A stretch of 64,000 bases of DNA, taken from the NCBI RefSeq assembly GCF_000350085.1, contig NZ_CAUM01000150.1:90064-154063 (forward strand), given 5' to 3'. Each line of letters opens with the position of its first letter. Positions within the stretch are counted from its first letter, which is position 1. Origin of the DNA: Mesorhizobium metallidurans STM 2683 (lineage in GTDB: Bacteria > Pseudomonadota > Alphaproteobacteria > Rhizobiales > Rhizobiaceae). A program made the translations under genes and the position numbers. Positions 8,168 through 16,217 of the stretch are shown here, piece by piece. Under the pieces are notes generated by a model. It saw only the letters and a list, made by a program, of their open reading frames with translations, searched no databases and had not been told where the DNA came from.

Positions 8168-8853
8168 GCGGCTTGCCGTTCATTCTGGTTGATGGCATCG
8201 CGAAGCGCCGACGCGGATAAAAGCAGCCTCTCGATCAGTAAGGGATCGAGCCTGGCGTTGCCGAAATCCGCCTGCCGGAACACGCCGTAGCGCGCCCGCT
8301 CGGCCTCCGCCAGCAGCCAGACAATGCGTACGCCGTTCGGCGTGATCAACAGTTCCTTGGCGCGGCCCTCGGCAAAGATATCGAGATGGCTGGCGATGAC
8401 GTCCAGAGGGAAACGGACGCCTTTTCGATCCGTCCGCAGCACCGCCTCGCTGGGGAATCCGGCGGCCTTCGGCACCGTGTGGTCAAGATGATCGAAATTG
8501 GAGAATGTAGTCGGCGAACCCGGCCGCATCATCATGTCCAAGGTGCCGGATACCGCGACCTTTTCGGTGATCGAGACACTGAGCCAACGCGCCGGAAGCT
8601 TTCGCGTCGCCAGCGTGTCGACGATGGTGCGCGCCTGCACGCGCCGGTCGTTCCAGGAGCCGGTCCAGGTGACGACGCCAGCGGTGCCGTCGGACACATT
8701 GGCAGCGTCCTTGATCACGGCGTGAACGCTGGCTTCTTCAGCGGCAAGGGCGGCCGAAGCCCTGTTACGGCTGGCGCGCGCAAGCCAGGCGAGGTGGGGG
8801 ATGAGCGCCAGGGCGACGGCCCCGACGAGTAATGCTGACGTCACTTCAGACAT
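8164..8853 (-). CDS. Hypothetical protein with N-terminal membrane anchor
   Basis: 229 residues. One hydrophobic segment at the N-terminus (ALLVGAVALALIPHLAWLA) is followed by a soluble domain of about 190 residues with no motif that I recognise; near the C-terminus it has LLITPNGVRIVWLLAEAERA. It is coupled by a 4-base overlap to the small membrane protein downstream. The pair is co-oriented with the permease upstream and the mgs operon downstream. Function unknown; the reading frame has ordinary codon use for this replicon and is very likely real. Confidence 0.68.
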   Translation of the reverse strand: MSEVTSALLVGAVALALIPHLAWLARASRNRASAALAAEEASVHAVIKDAANVSDGTAGVVTWTGSWNDRRVQARTIVDTLATRKLPARWLSVSITEKVAVSGTLDMMMRPGSPTTFSNFDHLDHTVPKAAGFPSEAVLRTDRKGVRFPLDVIASHLDIFAEGRAKELLITPNGVRIVWLLAEAERARYGVFRQADFGNARLDPLLIERLLLSASALRDAINQNERQAA

Positions 8854-8965
8854 CCCGTCATGCAGCGGCTCGCCCTGCCTTGGGGCGAGCCCTCATCTTC
8901 TCGTTCAGCGCATGGCCCTGGAAACTCTGTTTCCGGAAAGGACCATGCGCAAGTTTAGAAGCTGT

Positions 8966-9007
8966 TAGAGCGTCCTTTGCGTGCCCAATTGGACACGCGG
9001 CGCTCTA
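8966..9007. repeat. Short palindromic repeat at the end of the permease gene
   Basis: The 42 bases begin tagagcg and end cgctcta, with an inner pair gcgtgcc/acacgc around an AATT centre. It covers the stop codon of the permease. I recognise this hairpin design (gagcgtcc...cgctc) as a common intergenic repeat in Mesorhizobium-type genomes. It can fold as a stem and may act as a transcript end or stabiliser; there is no U tract. Confidence 0.6.
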
Positions 9008-10399
9008 ATAGCCCTGCGGTTTCGGCCACGGCATGGTGAATTGGTCGCCTCGGCGCACGAATTTGTAGCGGTAGAAATGGAACCATAGCGAGATCAGGAA
9101 ATAGAAGGCGACCATGGCGATCAGCTGCGAGCCGAAGCCGAGGAAGATGGCAAAGAAGGTGACCACGCACAGGCAGAACAACACGATCGCCGGCAGCGGG
9201 TGGAAGGGGTGCGTGTAGCCGCGGCGGATCGAGCCGAGCGGCCACTTCTTCCGGAACATCATGATGTTGATGCTCATGAAGGTGTATTGCAGCACGCCCG
9301 ACAGGATCGAGAAAGTGATTGCCTGGTTGAGGTCGGCGATGAAGGCGAAGGCGAGCGCGATCGGCAGCAGGAACAGGATCGAGCGGTAGGGCGTGCGATA
9401 TCTTGGATGCACCGCCGAGAACCAGCTCGGCAGATAACGGTCGCGGCCGAGCGAGAACCAGGCGCGCGCGGCATCGTTGATGCAGCCATTGGCCGAAGCA
9501 ATTGCAGCCAGCAGCGTCGCGATGAACAGCAGATTCTCGAGCAGCGGGCTGCCGGTCAGTTTGCCCGCGTCCCACAGCGGATAGTAGGTGATGCCAAGGT
9601 ATTCCCACGGCATCAGCGAGGCGCAGACATACCAGGTCATCGCGGCGGCGATCAGAAGCGTGATCATGCCGGCCATCGTGCCGTAGGGCAGCGAGCGCGC
9701 CGGCGAGCGCACTTCCTCGGCGGCCTGGGTGGTGCCCTCGATGCCAAGATAGTACCAGATGCCGAACTGGAAGGCGGCGATCACGCCGATCCAGCCGTAG
9801 GGCAGCGCATTGCCGGGGGTCACCAGCTCGTTCAGCTTCAGCACCGCGCCTTGCGTCCACGGGCTGACCGAGAAGAACAGGATGACGATCGAGATATAGG
9901 CAATTGCGGTGATGATGAAATTGACGTTCAGCGTCATCAGCACGCCGCGGTAGTTGAGCCATGCCAGCACGACGATAGTGGCGGCGATGAAGGAATTGTG
10001 GGTGAGCCCATCGACACCCGCCTTGGCAACGATGGTGTCGCCGAGCAGGATGGCGTCCGACACTTCGAGCATCGTATAGGCGAACACCAGGAACAGCGCG
10101 ACGTTGAACGCCATCAGCGGCCCGACAATGTGCTTGGCCTGCGCATACTGGCCGCCGGCCGCCGCGACGGTCGAGGTCACCTCGGAATCGATCATCGCCA
10201 CCGAGGTGTAGAGCAGTCCGACGATCCAGCAGACGATCAGCGCGGCGAGCGCGCCGCCCTTGTCTGCCGAAAAATTCCAGCCGGTGAATTCGCCGACCAG
10301 GACGATGCCGACACCCAATGCCCAGACATGGGCAGGGCCGAGCACCCTGAGCAGCGAGACCCTGTCGCCATGCACTGCCGGTTCAAGCGCGATCGTCAT
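9005..10399 (-). CDS. APC-superfamily amino acid/amine permease
   Basis: 464 residues, about twelve hydrophobic segments, and the amino acid-polyamine-organocation family look (GEFTGWNFSADKGG near residue 36, FQFGIWYYLGIEGTTQAAEE near residue 210). It would import an amine or amino acid through the inner membrane. It is the last gene of a minus-strand set whose first three genes encode tiny membrane proteins, and it lies between the mgs operon and dmmDABC. That context points to methylamine, a methylated amine or an ethanolamine-like cation as substrate, but this is inference. Confidence 0.85.
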   Translation of the reverse strand: MTIALEPAVHGDRVSLLRVLGPAHVWALGVGIVLVGEFTGWNFSADKGGALAALIVCWIVGLLYTSVAMIDSEVTSTVAAAGGQYAQAKHIVGPLMAFNVALFLVFAYTMLEVSDAILLGDTIVAKAGVDGLTHNSFIAATIVVLAWLNYRGVLMTLNVNFIITAIAYISIVILFFSVSPWTQGAVLKLNELVTPGNALPYGWIGVIAAFQFGIWYYLGIEGTTQAAEEVRSPARSLPYGTMAGMITLLIAAAMTWYVCASLMPWEYLGITYYPLWDAGKLTGSPLLENLLFIATLLAAIASANGCINDAARAWFSLGRDRYLPSWFSAVHPRYRTPYRSILFLLPIALAFAFIADLNQAITFSILSGVLQYTFMSINIMMFRKKWPLGSIRRGYTHPFHPLPAIVLFCLCVVTFFAIFLGFGSQLIAMVAFYFLISLWFHFYRYKFVRRGDQFTMPWPKPQGY

Positions 10400-10413
10400 T
10401 GTTCGGTCCCCAC

Positions 10414-10575
10414 TCAGATCCGGTGTTTTTCGGACACGGCTTCAAGTTCACCTTCCCGCGACGAGGTCAGCACCTCTTCGGAATAGGTCGTGTCGACCTT
10501 GAACCAGTCGTAGAGCATCCACAGCGCGAGCACGATCGAGATGCCCCAGCATGCGTAAGAGAGTGCCACCCACAT
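10414..10575 (-). CDS. 53-residue single-span membrane protein
   Basis: A short frame from ATG at 10575 to TGA at 10414 encoding a protein that starts MWVALSYACWGISIVLALWM and ends in a charged tail (EGELEAVSEKHRI). One transmembrane helix is followed by a soluble tail of about 30 residues. It lies 15 bases after the 125-residue membrane protein and 14 bases before the permease, so it fits an operon. I know no family; it resembles small accessory subunits of transporters. Confidence rests on position, hydrophobicity and tight packing. Confidence 0.6.
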   Translation of the reverse strand: MWVALSYACWGISIVLALWMLYDWFKVDTTYSEEVLTSSREGELEAVSEKHRI

Positions 10576-10590
10576 GATGCGTCCCCCGGA

Positions 10591-10968
10591 TTACTTGTCT
10601 TCGAACTTTTCGTTGATGACGTCGCGATATTCGCGGTCGGATGCGCGGAACAGGAAGACGAAATAGCCGATCAGAACCGCGGCCATGATGATCAGCGTCG
10701 GCCAGTCGATTATGTAGTGGAAGCGGTTCTGGATGATGTCGTGCGCGGTCTCCGGCGTGTAGCCGAGCTTTTCCCAGATCGAGGCCATGGTTGGGTTCTG
10801 TCCCAGCGCTTCCCAGGTCTTGGTCTCGAGCGCATCGATGGATTTTGCCGCTCCTGCCAGCCCGAGCTTCAGCGGCAGCCACAGCGCCACGAAGATGGCC
10901 ACCACGACGACGACGATATCGAAGACTTGCCCGGCCTTGCTTTGCACCGGTGGTGTGTAGCGCGACAT
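10591..10968 (-). CDS. 125-residue membrane protein, permease accessory candidate
   Basis: The start at 10968 (MSRYTPPVQSKAG) follows a GGGGAAGAG ribosome site; an earlier in-frame ATG is less likely. Two hydrophobic spans are visible, VFDIVVVVVAIFVALWLPL near residue 16 and TLIIMAAVLIGYFVFLF near residue 92, joined by a loop of about 55 residues. The second span ends with RASDREYRDV, a basic/acidic cytoplasmic tail. It is packed between two other tiny membrane proteins upstream of the permease. No family recognised. Confidence 0.68.
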   Translation of the reverse strand: MSRYTPPVQSKAGQVFDIVVVVVAIFVALWLPLKLGLAGAAKSIDALETKTWEALGQNPTMASIWEKLGYTPETAHDIIQNRFHYIIDWPTLIIMAAVLIGYFVFLFRASDREYRDVINEKFEDK

Positions 10969-10978
10969 CTCTTCCCCC

Positions 10979-11266
10979 TCAGGACTTGCGGTTGTGGAAC
11001 GCATCGGCGTTCTTGATATCGAGCCCGTAGATGAAGTCCTTGTCTTCCTTGTAGTGCTTGACCATCGCCATGATGGCGGCGGTGTTGAAGATCAGCACGG
11101 CGGCGGCCGCGATCGCGACGACGAGTTTGATCCCGCTGTCCGGGATGTATGGCCATGTCATGAAAAGAACGAAGAGGATCGTCGCCCACAGGCAGATGAT
11201 CAGGAGCGCGGCGCCGCGCACATCGGAACGATACAGCGCTTCAATGCGCTGCTGCAGGTCGGCCAT
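10979..11266 (-). CDS. 95-residue two-span membrane protein, first gene of the permease operon
   Basis: The protein begins MADLQQRIEALYRSDVRG, an amphipathic stretch, then has two hydrophobic helices (LLIICLWATILFVLFMTW and LVVAIAAAAVLIFNTAAIM) and a charged tail. The layout recalls small DUF485-like partners of sodium-solute symporters, but I cannot assign it to that family. GGGGAGAAACC precedes the ATG. It is the first gene after the 285-base divergent promoter region shared with dmmD. Confidence 0.68.
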   Translation of the reverse strand: MADLQQRIEALYRSDVRGAALLIICLWATILFVLFMTWPYIPDSGIKLVVAIAAAAVLIFNTAAIMAMVKHYKEDKDFIYGLDIKNADAFHNRKS

Positions 11267-11551
11267 TGGTTTCTCCCCTTTCCAGCCGCCGGCTCCGAAC
11301 TGGCCGCCCGCTGCCCTCTTTCAAGAGAGTGAAATTTTTTTCATAAATTCAGTCCGAATTCTGGAATTGTCAAGCCGATTTTACGTTGAGTTAACTGTTT
11401 GTTCCACGCGGCGAATTTTGCCTGACAATGAAATTATTTGCTTGCGGGTATTGCAGGCTTCCGGCGTTTGCGGTCAATATTCGGCCTACGCTCTCGCCAC
11501 GGCGCAGAGAGCAGGGGACAGCAAAAGATTTTCGAAACGGAGGACGAGCGG
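11267..11551. promoter_or_regulatory. Divergent promoter region between the permease operon and dmmDABC
   Basis: 285 bases without a gene. The centre (about 11330-11430) is clearly AT-richer than its surroundings, as expected for two back-to-back promoters. No convincing sigma-54 pair (TGGCAC-N5-TTGC) or perfect operator palindrome was found by eye. Exact start sites cannot be placed. Confidence 0.55.
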
Positions 11552-12685
11552 ATGACGGCATCCTGGAGATTTTCGACCCTGGCGGATCGCCACCGCGCGC
11601 TAGGCTCGAAGCTCGAAGACTGGAGCGGCATGGGCACCGCCTGGACCTATGACAAGGACGCCGACGAGGAATACATCGCCATCCGCACCAAGGCCGGCCT
11701 GATGGATGTCTCCGGCCTGAAGAAGGTGCACATCACCGGGCCGCACGCCTCGCACCTGATCGATTTGGCGACGACGCGCGACGTGGAAAAGATCTATCCC
11801 GGCAAGTCGGCCTATGCCTGCATGCTGAACGAGGCCGGAAAATTCACCGACGACTGCATCCTCTACCGTACCGGCCCGAACTCGTGGATGGTCGTGCACG
11901 GTTCGGGCACCGGCCACGAGGAATTGCAGCGTGCTTCCGTCGGGCGCGATGTCTCGCTGCGCTTCGACGACAATCTGCATGACCTGTCGCTGCAGGGTCC
12001 GACCGCTGTAGACTATCTCTCGAAGCATGTGCCGGGCATTCGCGATCTGCCCTATTTCCATCACTTGCAGACGCAGCTTTTCGGCTTTCCGGTGATGATC
12101 TCGCGCACCGGCTACACCGGCGAACGCGGCTATGAGATCTTTTGCCGCGGCCAGGACGCCGGCACGATCTGGGACAGGATCCTCGACGAAGGCAAGAGCG
12201 CCGGCATCATTCCGTGCCGCTTCACCACGCTCGACATGCTGCGCGTCGAAAGTTATTTGCTGTTCTACCCCTACGATAACTCCCAAAAGTATCCGTTCGA
12301 GAATGAAGGTCCCGGCGATACGCTGTGGGAGCTTGGTCTCGACTTCACCGTCAGCCCCGGCAAGACCGGCTTCCGCGGCGCCGAGGAGCACTATCGCCTC
12401 AAGGGCAGGGAGCGCTTCAAGATATTCGGCGTTCTTCTGGACGGCGACAAGCCTGCCGATGAAGGCGCTCCGATCTACCGCGACGGCAAGAAGGTTGGCG
12501 TGGTGACCTGCGCCATGTATTCGCCGCTGGTCAAGAAATCGATGGGCATCGCCCGGCTCGACGTCGACTGCGCCGTCAAGGACACCAAGCTCGAGGTCCG
12601 CAACAAGAGCGGCGCCGTCAAGGCCACGGCGCAGCCGCTTCCCTTCGATGATCCGAAGAAGACCAAGCGCACGGCAAAAGGCTGA
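11552..12685 (+). CDS. dmmD: Dimethylamine monooxygenase-associated GcvT-like protein DmmD
   Basis: 377 residues. The start at 11552 follows GGAGG by 8 bases. It belongs to the aminomethyltransferase/GcvT fold: MDVSGLKKVHITGP near residue 53, RTGYTGERGYEIF near residue 188 and a C-terminal barrel region (KVGVVTCAMYSPLVKKSMGIA). Such proteins bind tetrahydrofolate and accept one-carbon units. As the first gene of the four-gene dmm set it probably captures the formaldehyde released when dimethylamine is oxidised. A glycine-cleavage T protein is unlikely since gcvH and gcvP are absent. The letter is given by gene order, which matches dmmDABC. Confidence 0.8.
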   Translation: MTASWRFSTLADRHRALGSKLEDWSGMGTAWTYDKDADEEYIAIRTKAGLMDVSGLKKVHITGPHASHLIDLATTRDVEKIYPGKSAYACMLNEAGKFTDDCILYRTGPNSWMVVHGSGTGHEELQRASVGRDVSLRFDDNLHDLSLQGPTAVDYLSKHVPGIRDLPYFHHLQTQLFGFPVMISRTGYTGERGYEIFCRGQDAGTIWDRILDEGKSAGIIPCRFTTLDMLRVESYLLFYPYDNSQKYPFENEGPGDTLWELGLDFTVSPGKTGFRGAEEHYRLKGRERFKIFGVLLDGDKPADEGAPIYRDGKKVGVVTCAMYSPLVKKSMGIARLDVDCAVKDTKLEVRNKSGAVKATAQPLPFDDPKKTKRTAKG

Positions 12686-12725
12686 GGCATAGTCAACGGC
12701 GAGGGGTTCGAGGCATAAAGAGAGA

Positions 12726-13322
12726 ATGGCAGCCAAAAGTATCATTAGCCGGCCCATTTACGGAACCTTGTCTCCGCAGCCCGGCAAGCACCATCTTTTC
12801 ATCGCGGATGCCGAGGGGGCACTCGCAATAACGGACTTGGCCGCCAAGGCGCCTGCAGGCTTTTTCGGCGATGCCCACATCATCTTCATCCCCGGTCCTG
12901 ACGGCAAGCATGTCGCGACGCTCGAAGCGTTGAAGCCGGCGCAGTTCTACCAGGGTTATTCCTTCGCCAGTGCCTTGCCACGGCTGAAACAGACACTGGC
13001 CAACGCGCACATGGGGCTGCGCCTCTATCTCGCCGGCACCGAAGGCCTGATCGGCCAGGCCATGCAGACGGCACTCGAAGCCGGCATCGACCACACCTCG
13101 ATGCAGACCGAACATCGCGGCTCGCTGGCGCGGCGCATGCAATGCGTCCATTGCAAGGGCATCACCGAAAACGTGACCACGCAGCCGGCCACCTGTTCGC
13201 ATTGTGGCCTGCTTCTTCTGGTACGCGACCACTACTCGCGGCGTCTTGCGGCGTTCCAGGGCGTCTGCATCAACGCCGAGGACCGCAGCGAAATTCCTCC
13301 CATGGAGGAGATCTTTCGATGA
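12726..13322 (+). CDS. dmmA: Dimethylamine monooxygenase subunit DmmA
   Basis: 198 residues. The C-terminal third has two CxxC pairs, Cys140/Cys143 (QCVHCKG) and Cys157/Cys160 (TCSHCGL), forming a zinc-ribbon-like site; the N-terminal part (GKHHLFIADAEGALAITD) resembles a ferredoxin-reductase-like fold of the DmmA family. It is a small subunit of the three-part enzyme that converts dimethylamine to methylamine and formaldehyde with NAD(P)H and oxygen. Its stop overlaps the dmmB start (ATGA), indicating translational coupling. Assignment rests on the family look and on the gene set around it. Confidence 0.8.
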   Translation: MAAKSIISRPIYGTLSPQPGKHHLFIADAEGALAITDLAAKAPAGFFGDAHIIFIPGPDGKHVATLEALKPAQFYQGYSFASALPRLKQTLANAHMGLRLYLAGTEGLIGQAMQTALEAGIDHTSMQTEHRGSLARRMQCVHCKGITENVTTQPATCSHCGLLLLVRDHYSRRLAAFQGVCINAEDRSEIPPMEEIFR

Positions 13323-14284
13323 GCACCGGCACCACCAAGCTTGATGTCGTGGTCAGCGATGTCGTCCCGGTCAACGATCTGGTGACGCGCTTCCATTTCC
13401 GCCGGCGTGACGGCGAGCTGTTGCCGACATTTTCCGGCGGCGCCCATGTCGTGGTCGAGATGCGCGACGGCGAGCGCACCAGGCTCAATCCCTATTCGCT
13501 GATGGGCTCACCGCTCAATACCAGCGAATACACGATCTCGGTGCGGCGCGACGACGTCGGCCGCGGCGGCTCGCTGTTCATGCACCGGAGTGTCAAGCCG
13601 GGCCTGGAAATGGTGATCAGCTATCCGGTCAATCTGTTCTCGCTAGATTTACGCGCCAAAAAACACCTGATGCTGGCCGGCGGCATCGGCATCACCCCGT
13701 TCATGGCGCAGACCGCGCAATTGGCGGCCGAAGGCGGCAATTTCGAACTGCACTACACCTGCCGCACCGCCTCGCTCGGCACCTATGCCGATACGCTGAG
13801 GGAGCGCTACGACCGCCGGGTCAGGCTCTATCACGACGACCGCGACGAGCGCATCGAGCTCGAGCGGGTGCTCTCGTCGCAGCCGCTCGGCACGCATCTC
13901 TATGTCTGCGGTCCGTCCGGTATGATCGGCTGGGTGCGCGACCGCGCCGCAGCCTTGGGCTGGCCGTCGGAAACCGTGCATTTCGAGCATTTCGCGGCAC
14001 CGCAGCCCGGCGCTCCCTTCGACGTGACGCTGGCCGTCACCGGCAAGACGATCCGCGTCGACGAGCAACAGAGCCTGCTCGAAGCGATCGAGGCGGCCGG
14101 CGTCGATCCACCTTATCTCTGCCGCGGCGGCGTCTGCGGCCAGTGCGAGACCAACGTCATCTCGCATGACGGCAAGTTCATCCACAATGATCACTGGCTG
14201 AGCGAGGAAGACCATCGGTCCGGCTGCAAGATCATGCCTTGCGTGTCGCGCTTCGAAGGCCGGTCGCTGGTGCTGGAAAGATAG
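13319..14284 (+). CDS. dmmB: Dimethylamine monooxygenase reductase subunit DmmB
   Basis: 321 residues with the layout of phthalate-dioxygenase-reductase/VanB proteins: a flavin domain (NPYSLMGSP near residue 57), a pyridine nucleotide domain (GGIGITPFM at 121, YVCGPSGMIG at 195) and a C-terminal plant-type [2Fe-2S] ferredoxin with Cys268, Cys273, Cys276 and Cys308 as likely ligands. It would pass electrons from NAD(P)H to the oxygenase subunit. The start is set by the 4-base overlap with dmmA; a much longer in-frame start inside dmmA is not believable. Confidence 0.87.
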   Translation: MSTGTTKLDVVVSDVVPVNDLVTRFHFRRRDGELLPTFSGGAHVVVEMRDGERTRLNPYSLMGSPLNTSEYTISVRRDDVGRGGSLFMHRSVKPGLEMVISYPVNLFSLDLRAKKHLMLAGGIGITPFMAQTAQLAAEGGNFELHYTCRTASLGTYADTLRERYDRRVRLYHDDRDERIELERVLSSQPLGTHLYVCGPSGMIGWVRDRAAALGWPSETVHFEHFAAPQPGAPFDVTLAVTGKTIRVDEQQSLLEAIEAAGVDPPYLCRGGVCGQCETNVISHDGKFIHNDHWLSEEDHRSGCKIMPCVSRFEGRSLVLER

Positions 14285-14293
14285 GAGGCGAGC

Positions 14294-15334
14294 TTGGGCA
14301 TCACCTTTCGCAAGGAAACGTTCCGCGACGACTTCAGCTTCAAGAACAGCCCGGAGCACATCAGGCGGTTTCCATTTCCGTTCCACGAAGACAGCTATAT
14401 GTATGCGGTCAACATCGAGCCGCACGTCGTCGGGCCGAAGGGCAGCGTGCTGGAAAACCTGATCGACGTCGACGAGCACTATGTCGCCGAGATGCAGGAC
14501 CGCGCTCTGGTGCTGGCAGAGGATCCGCTGCGCTGCCAGTCGCTGCCGCATATGACGCTGGCCGGCTGGGACCTGCTCGAACTCCTGATGGAGCAGCAGG
14601 CGCTGGGCTATCCCGAGCATTTCACGCTGACGCGCGAGGGCGACCACTGGCGCTGGATCAACCGGCCGCTTGGCATCGACGACACCTTCACCTTCGGCGA
14701 TGTCTCGACGCTGCCCTACGGGCCGATGGAATACATCACAAGGCAGAGCCAGGGCGATTTCTGCATCCTCGACCAACGCGACGGCAATCTGTGGATGGAT
14801 GCCGGCATGGTCACCACCCAGGCCGACTGGTCGCTCGATTTCGACATCGGCATGAACTTCTTCGAGTGGCACGCGCCGGTGCCGCTGGCACATGAGAAGG
14901 GGATTTTCATCCGGGCGCTGAAGTTCCTCACCAACATCCAGCAGGGCAAGCCGGCGCGGCGGCTGAACTGGACGATGACGATCAATCCGCGGCTCGACAC
15001 CAGCCCGGAAAATTATCACAAATGGGGACCGGACCGGACGACCGTGACGCCCGAGAATGTCGGCGACAAGGTGCATCTGCGCGTCGAGCTGCAAAGCTTC
15101 TGGCGCCTGCCGCGCTCGAACGGCATCGTCTTTCCGATCCGCTGCTACCTGATCAAGATGGACGAACTGGTAACGCAGCCGAAATGGGCGCGGCGACTGC
15201 ACCGCGTCATCCGCGACCTGCCCGAGGAGCTCGCCACCTACAAGGGCCTGACCCGCTATCGCCCGACGTTGGTCGAATGGCTGTCGAAGCTCGACGATGG
15301 GAGTGCGACGAGCCCGGGTTTCGGGCCCGACTAA
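14294..15334 (+). CDS. dmmC: Dimethylamine monooxygenase haem subunit DmmC (DUF3445)
   Basis: 346 residues of the DUF3445 / haem-dependent oxidative N-demethylase alpha-like family; typical pieces are FPFPFHEDSYMYAVNIEP near the N-terminus and DVDEHYVAEMQDRALVLAED. This is the expected catalytic subunit for oxidative N-demethylation of dimethylamine. The start is an unusual TTG at 14294, chosen because AGGAGG lies 5 bases upstream and the family sequence (GITFRKETFRDDF) begins at once. It ends before a palindromic repeat that separates it from the convergent regulator gene. Confidence 0.85.
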   Translation: MGITFRKETFRDDFSFKNSPEHIRRFPFPFHEDSYMYAVNIEPHVVGPKGSVLENLIDVDEHYVAEMQDRALVLAEDPLRCQSLPHMTLAGWDLLELLMEQQALGYPEHFTLTREGDHWRWINRPLGIDDTFTFGDVSTLPYGPMEYITRQSQGDFCILDQRDGNLWMDAGMVTTQADWSLDFDIGMNFFEWHAPVPLAHEKGIFIRALKFLTNIQQGKPARRLNWTMTINPRLDTSPENYHKWGPDRTTVTPENVGDKVHLRVELQSFWRLPRSNGIVFPIRCYLIKMDELVTQPKWARRLHRVIRDLPEELATYKGLTRYRPTLVEWLSKLDDGSATSPGFGPD

Positions 15335-15338
15335 AAAG

Positions 15339-15484
15339 TCCCCCTCATCCGGCCGCTTCGCGGCCACCTTCTCCCCGCTGGGGAGAAGAGGCGAGCACCG
15401 ACGCAGATCTCCTCTCCCCTCGGGGAGAGGTCGGATTGCCTCGAATTGCCCTTGCAATTCGCTTGGCAATCCGGGTGAGGGGGC
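15339..15484. repeat. RIME-like palindromic element between dmmC and the XRE regulator
   Basis: About 146 bases bounded by inverted ends (cccctcatccgg near 15341 and ccgggtgaggggg ending near 15483). Inside are three hairpins: gcggccgcttcgcggccac-type, cttctccccgctggggagaag and ctctcccctcggggagag, plus gaattgcccttgcaattc. The same end sequence and hairpin family occur at 1657-1847. It lies between two convergent genes and may serve as a transcript end for both. Confidence 0.75.
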
Positions 15485-15500
15485 CTTCGTCAGACCGCGC

Positions 15501-16217
15501 TCACCCCGCGCTGTTCTGCGGATAGCAGATGATCGAGAGGTAGCGCATCGGCAGGACCGTCAGCACTTCCGGCCCATGCGGCGCGTCGGCGTCGAAGAAC
15601 AGGCTGTCGCCGGGCTTCATCGGATAGAGGTTGCTGCCGTGGCGGTAAACCACTTCGCCTTCGAGCATGTAGAGGAATTCCATGCCCTCATGCTGGAAGG
15701 TGGGGAAGACATCCGAGTCCTCGGTCAGCGTGATCAGGTAGGGTTCGACGACGACGCCGCTGGTGTTGGAGCCGATATGGCCGAGCAGATTGTACTGGTG
15801 GCCGGCGCGCGTGCCGCGGCGTTCGACATCCAGCCCTTCGCCCGCTTTGACGAAGACAGCACTTCGCTCCTCCTCGAAACGGCGGAAGAAAGCGGTGACG
15901 GGAACGCCGAGCGCCCGCGACAGCGCCTGCAGCGTGGTCAGCGACGGGGAGGTGATGCCGTTCTCGATCTTCGACAGCATGCCGAGCGAAATGTCGGTGG
16001 CGACCGCAAGATCGGCGACAGTGATGCCGAGCTTCTTGCGGAACGCCCGCACCTCGCGACCGATCGCGACTTCCAGCACCTTTTCGCGGGTGTCGCGAAT
16101 GGCGTGCGGGTTCTGGGTGAGTGGTGTGCGGATGGTTCGTCCGTCGGCCGCCTTCGGCAATGGCTTGGCCTTGGCCGCGGCAATGCCAGGCCTGGAATCT
16201 GAAGACTTTTTCGCCAT
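15501..16217 (-). CDS. XRE-family regulator with C-terminal cupin domain
   Basis: 238 residues. A helix-turn-helix covers about residues 50-105 (REVRAFRKKLGITVADLAVA then SLGMLSKIENGITSPSLTTL), and a cupin sensor domain covers the C-terminal 110 residues (FQHEGMEFLYMLEGEVVYRH, GDSLFFDADAPHGPEVL). Such proteins sense a small ligand. The start at 16217 (MAKKSSDS) follows GGGGCGGCG; a longer frame upstream overlaps the promoter region and is rejected. It is divergent from tmm and convergent with dmmC, so it is the best candidate regulator of the amine genes. The ligand is unknown. Confidence 0.85.
   Translation of the reverse strand: MAKKSSDSRPGIAAAKAKPLPKAADGRTIRTPLTQNPHAIRDTREKVLEVAIGREVRAFRKKLGITVADLAVATDISLGMLSKIENGITSPSLTTLQALSRALGVPVTAFFRRFEEERSAVFVKAGEGLDVERRGTRAGHQYNLLGHIGSNTSGVVVEPYLITLTEDSDVFPTFQHEGMEFLYMLEGEVVYRHGSNLYPMKPGDSLFFDADAPHGPEVLTVLPMRYLSIICYPQNSAG

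Noticed and set aside
11552..12685. Glycine cleavage system T protein
   Set aside because: No gcvH or gcvP nearby, and it leads the dmm gene set.
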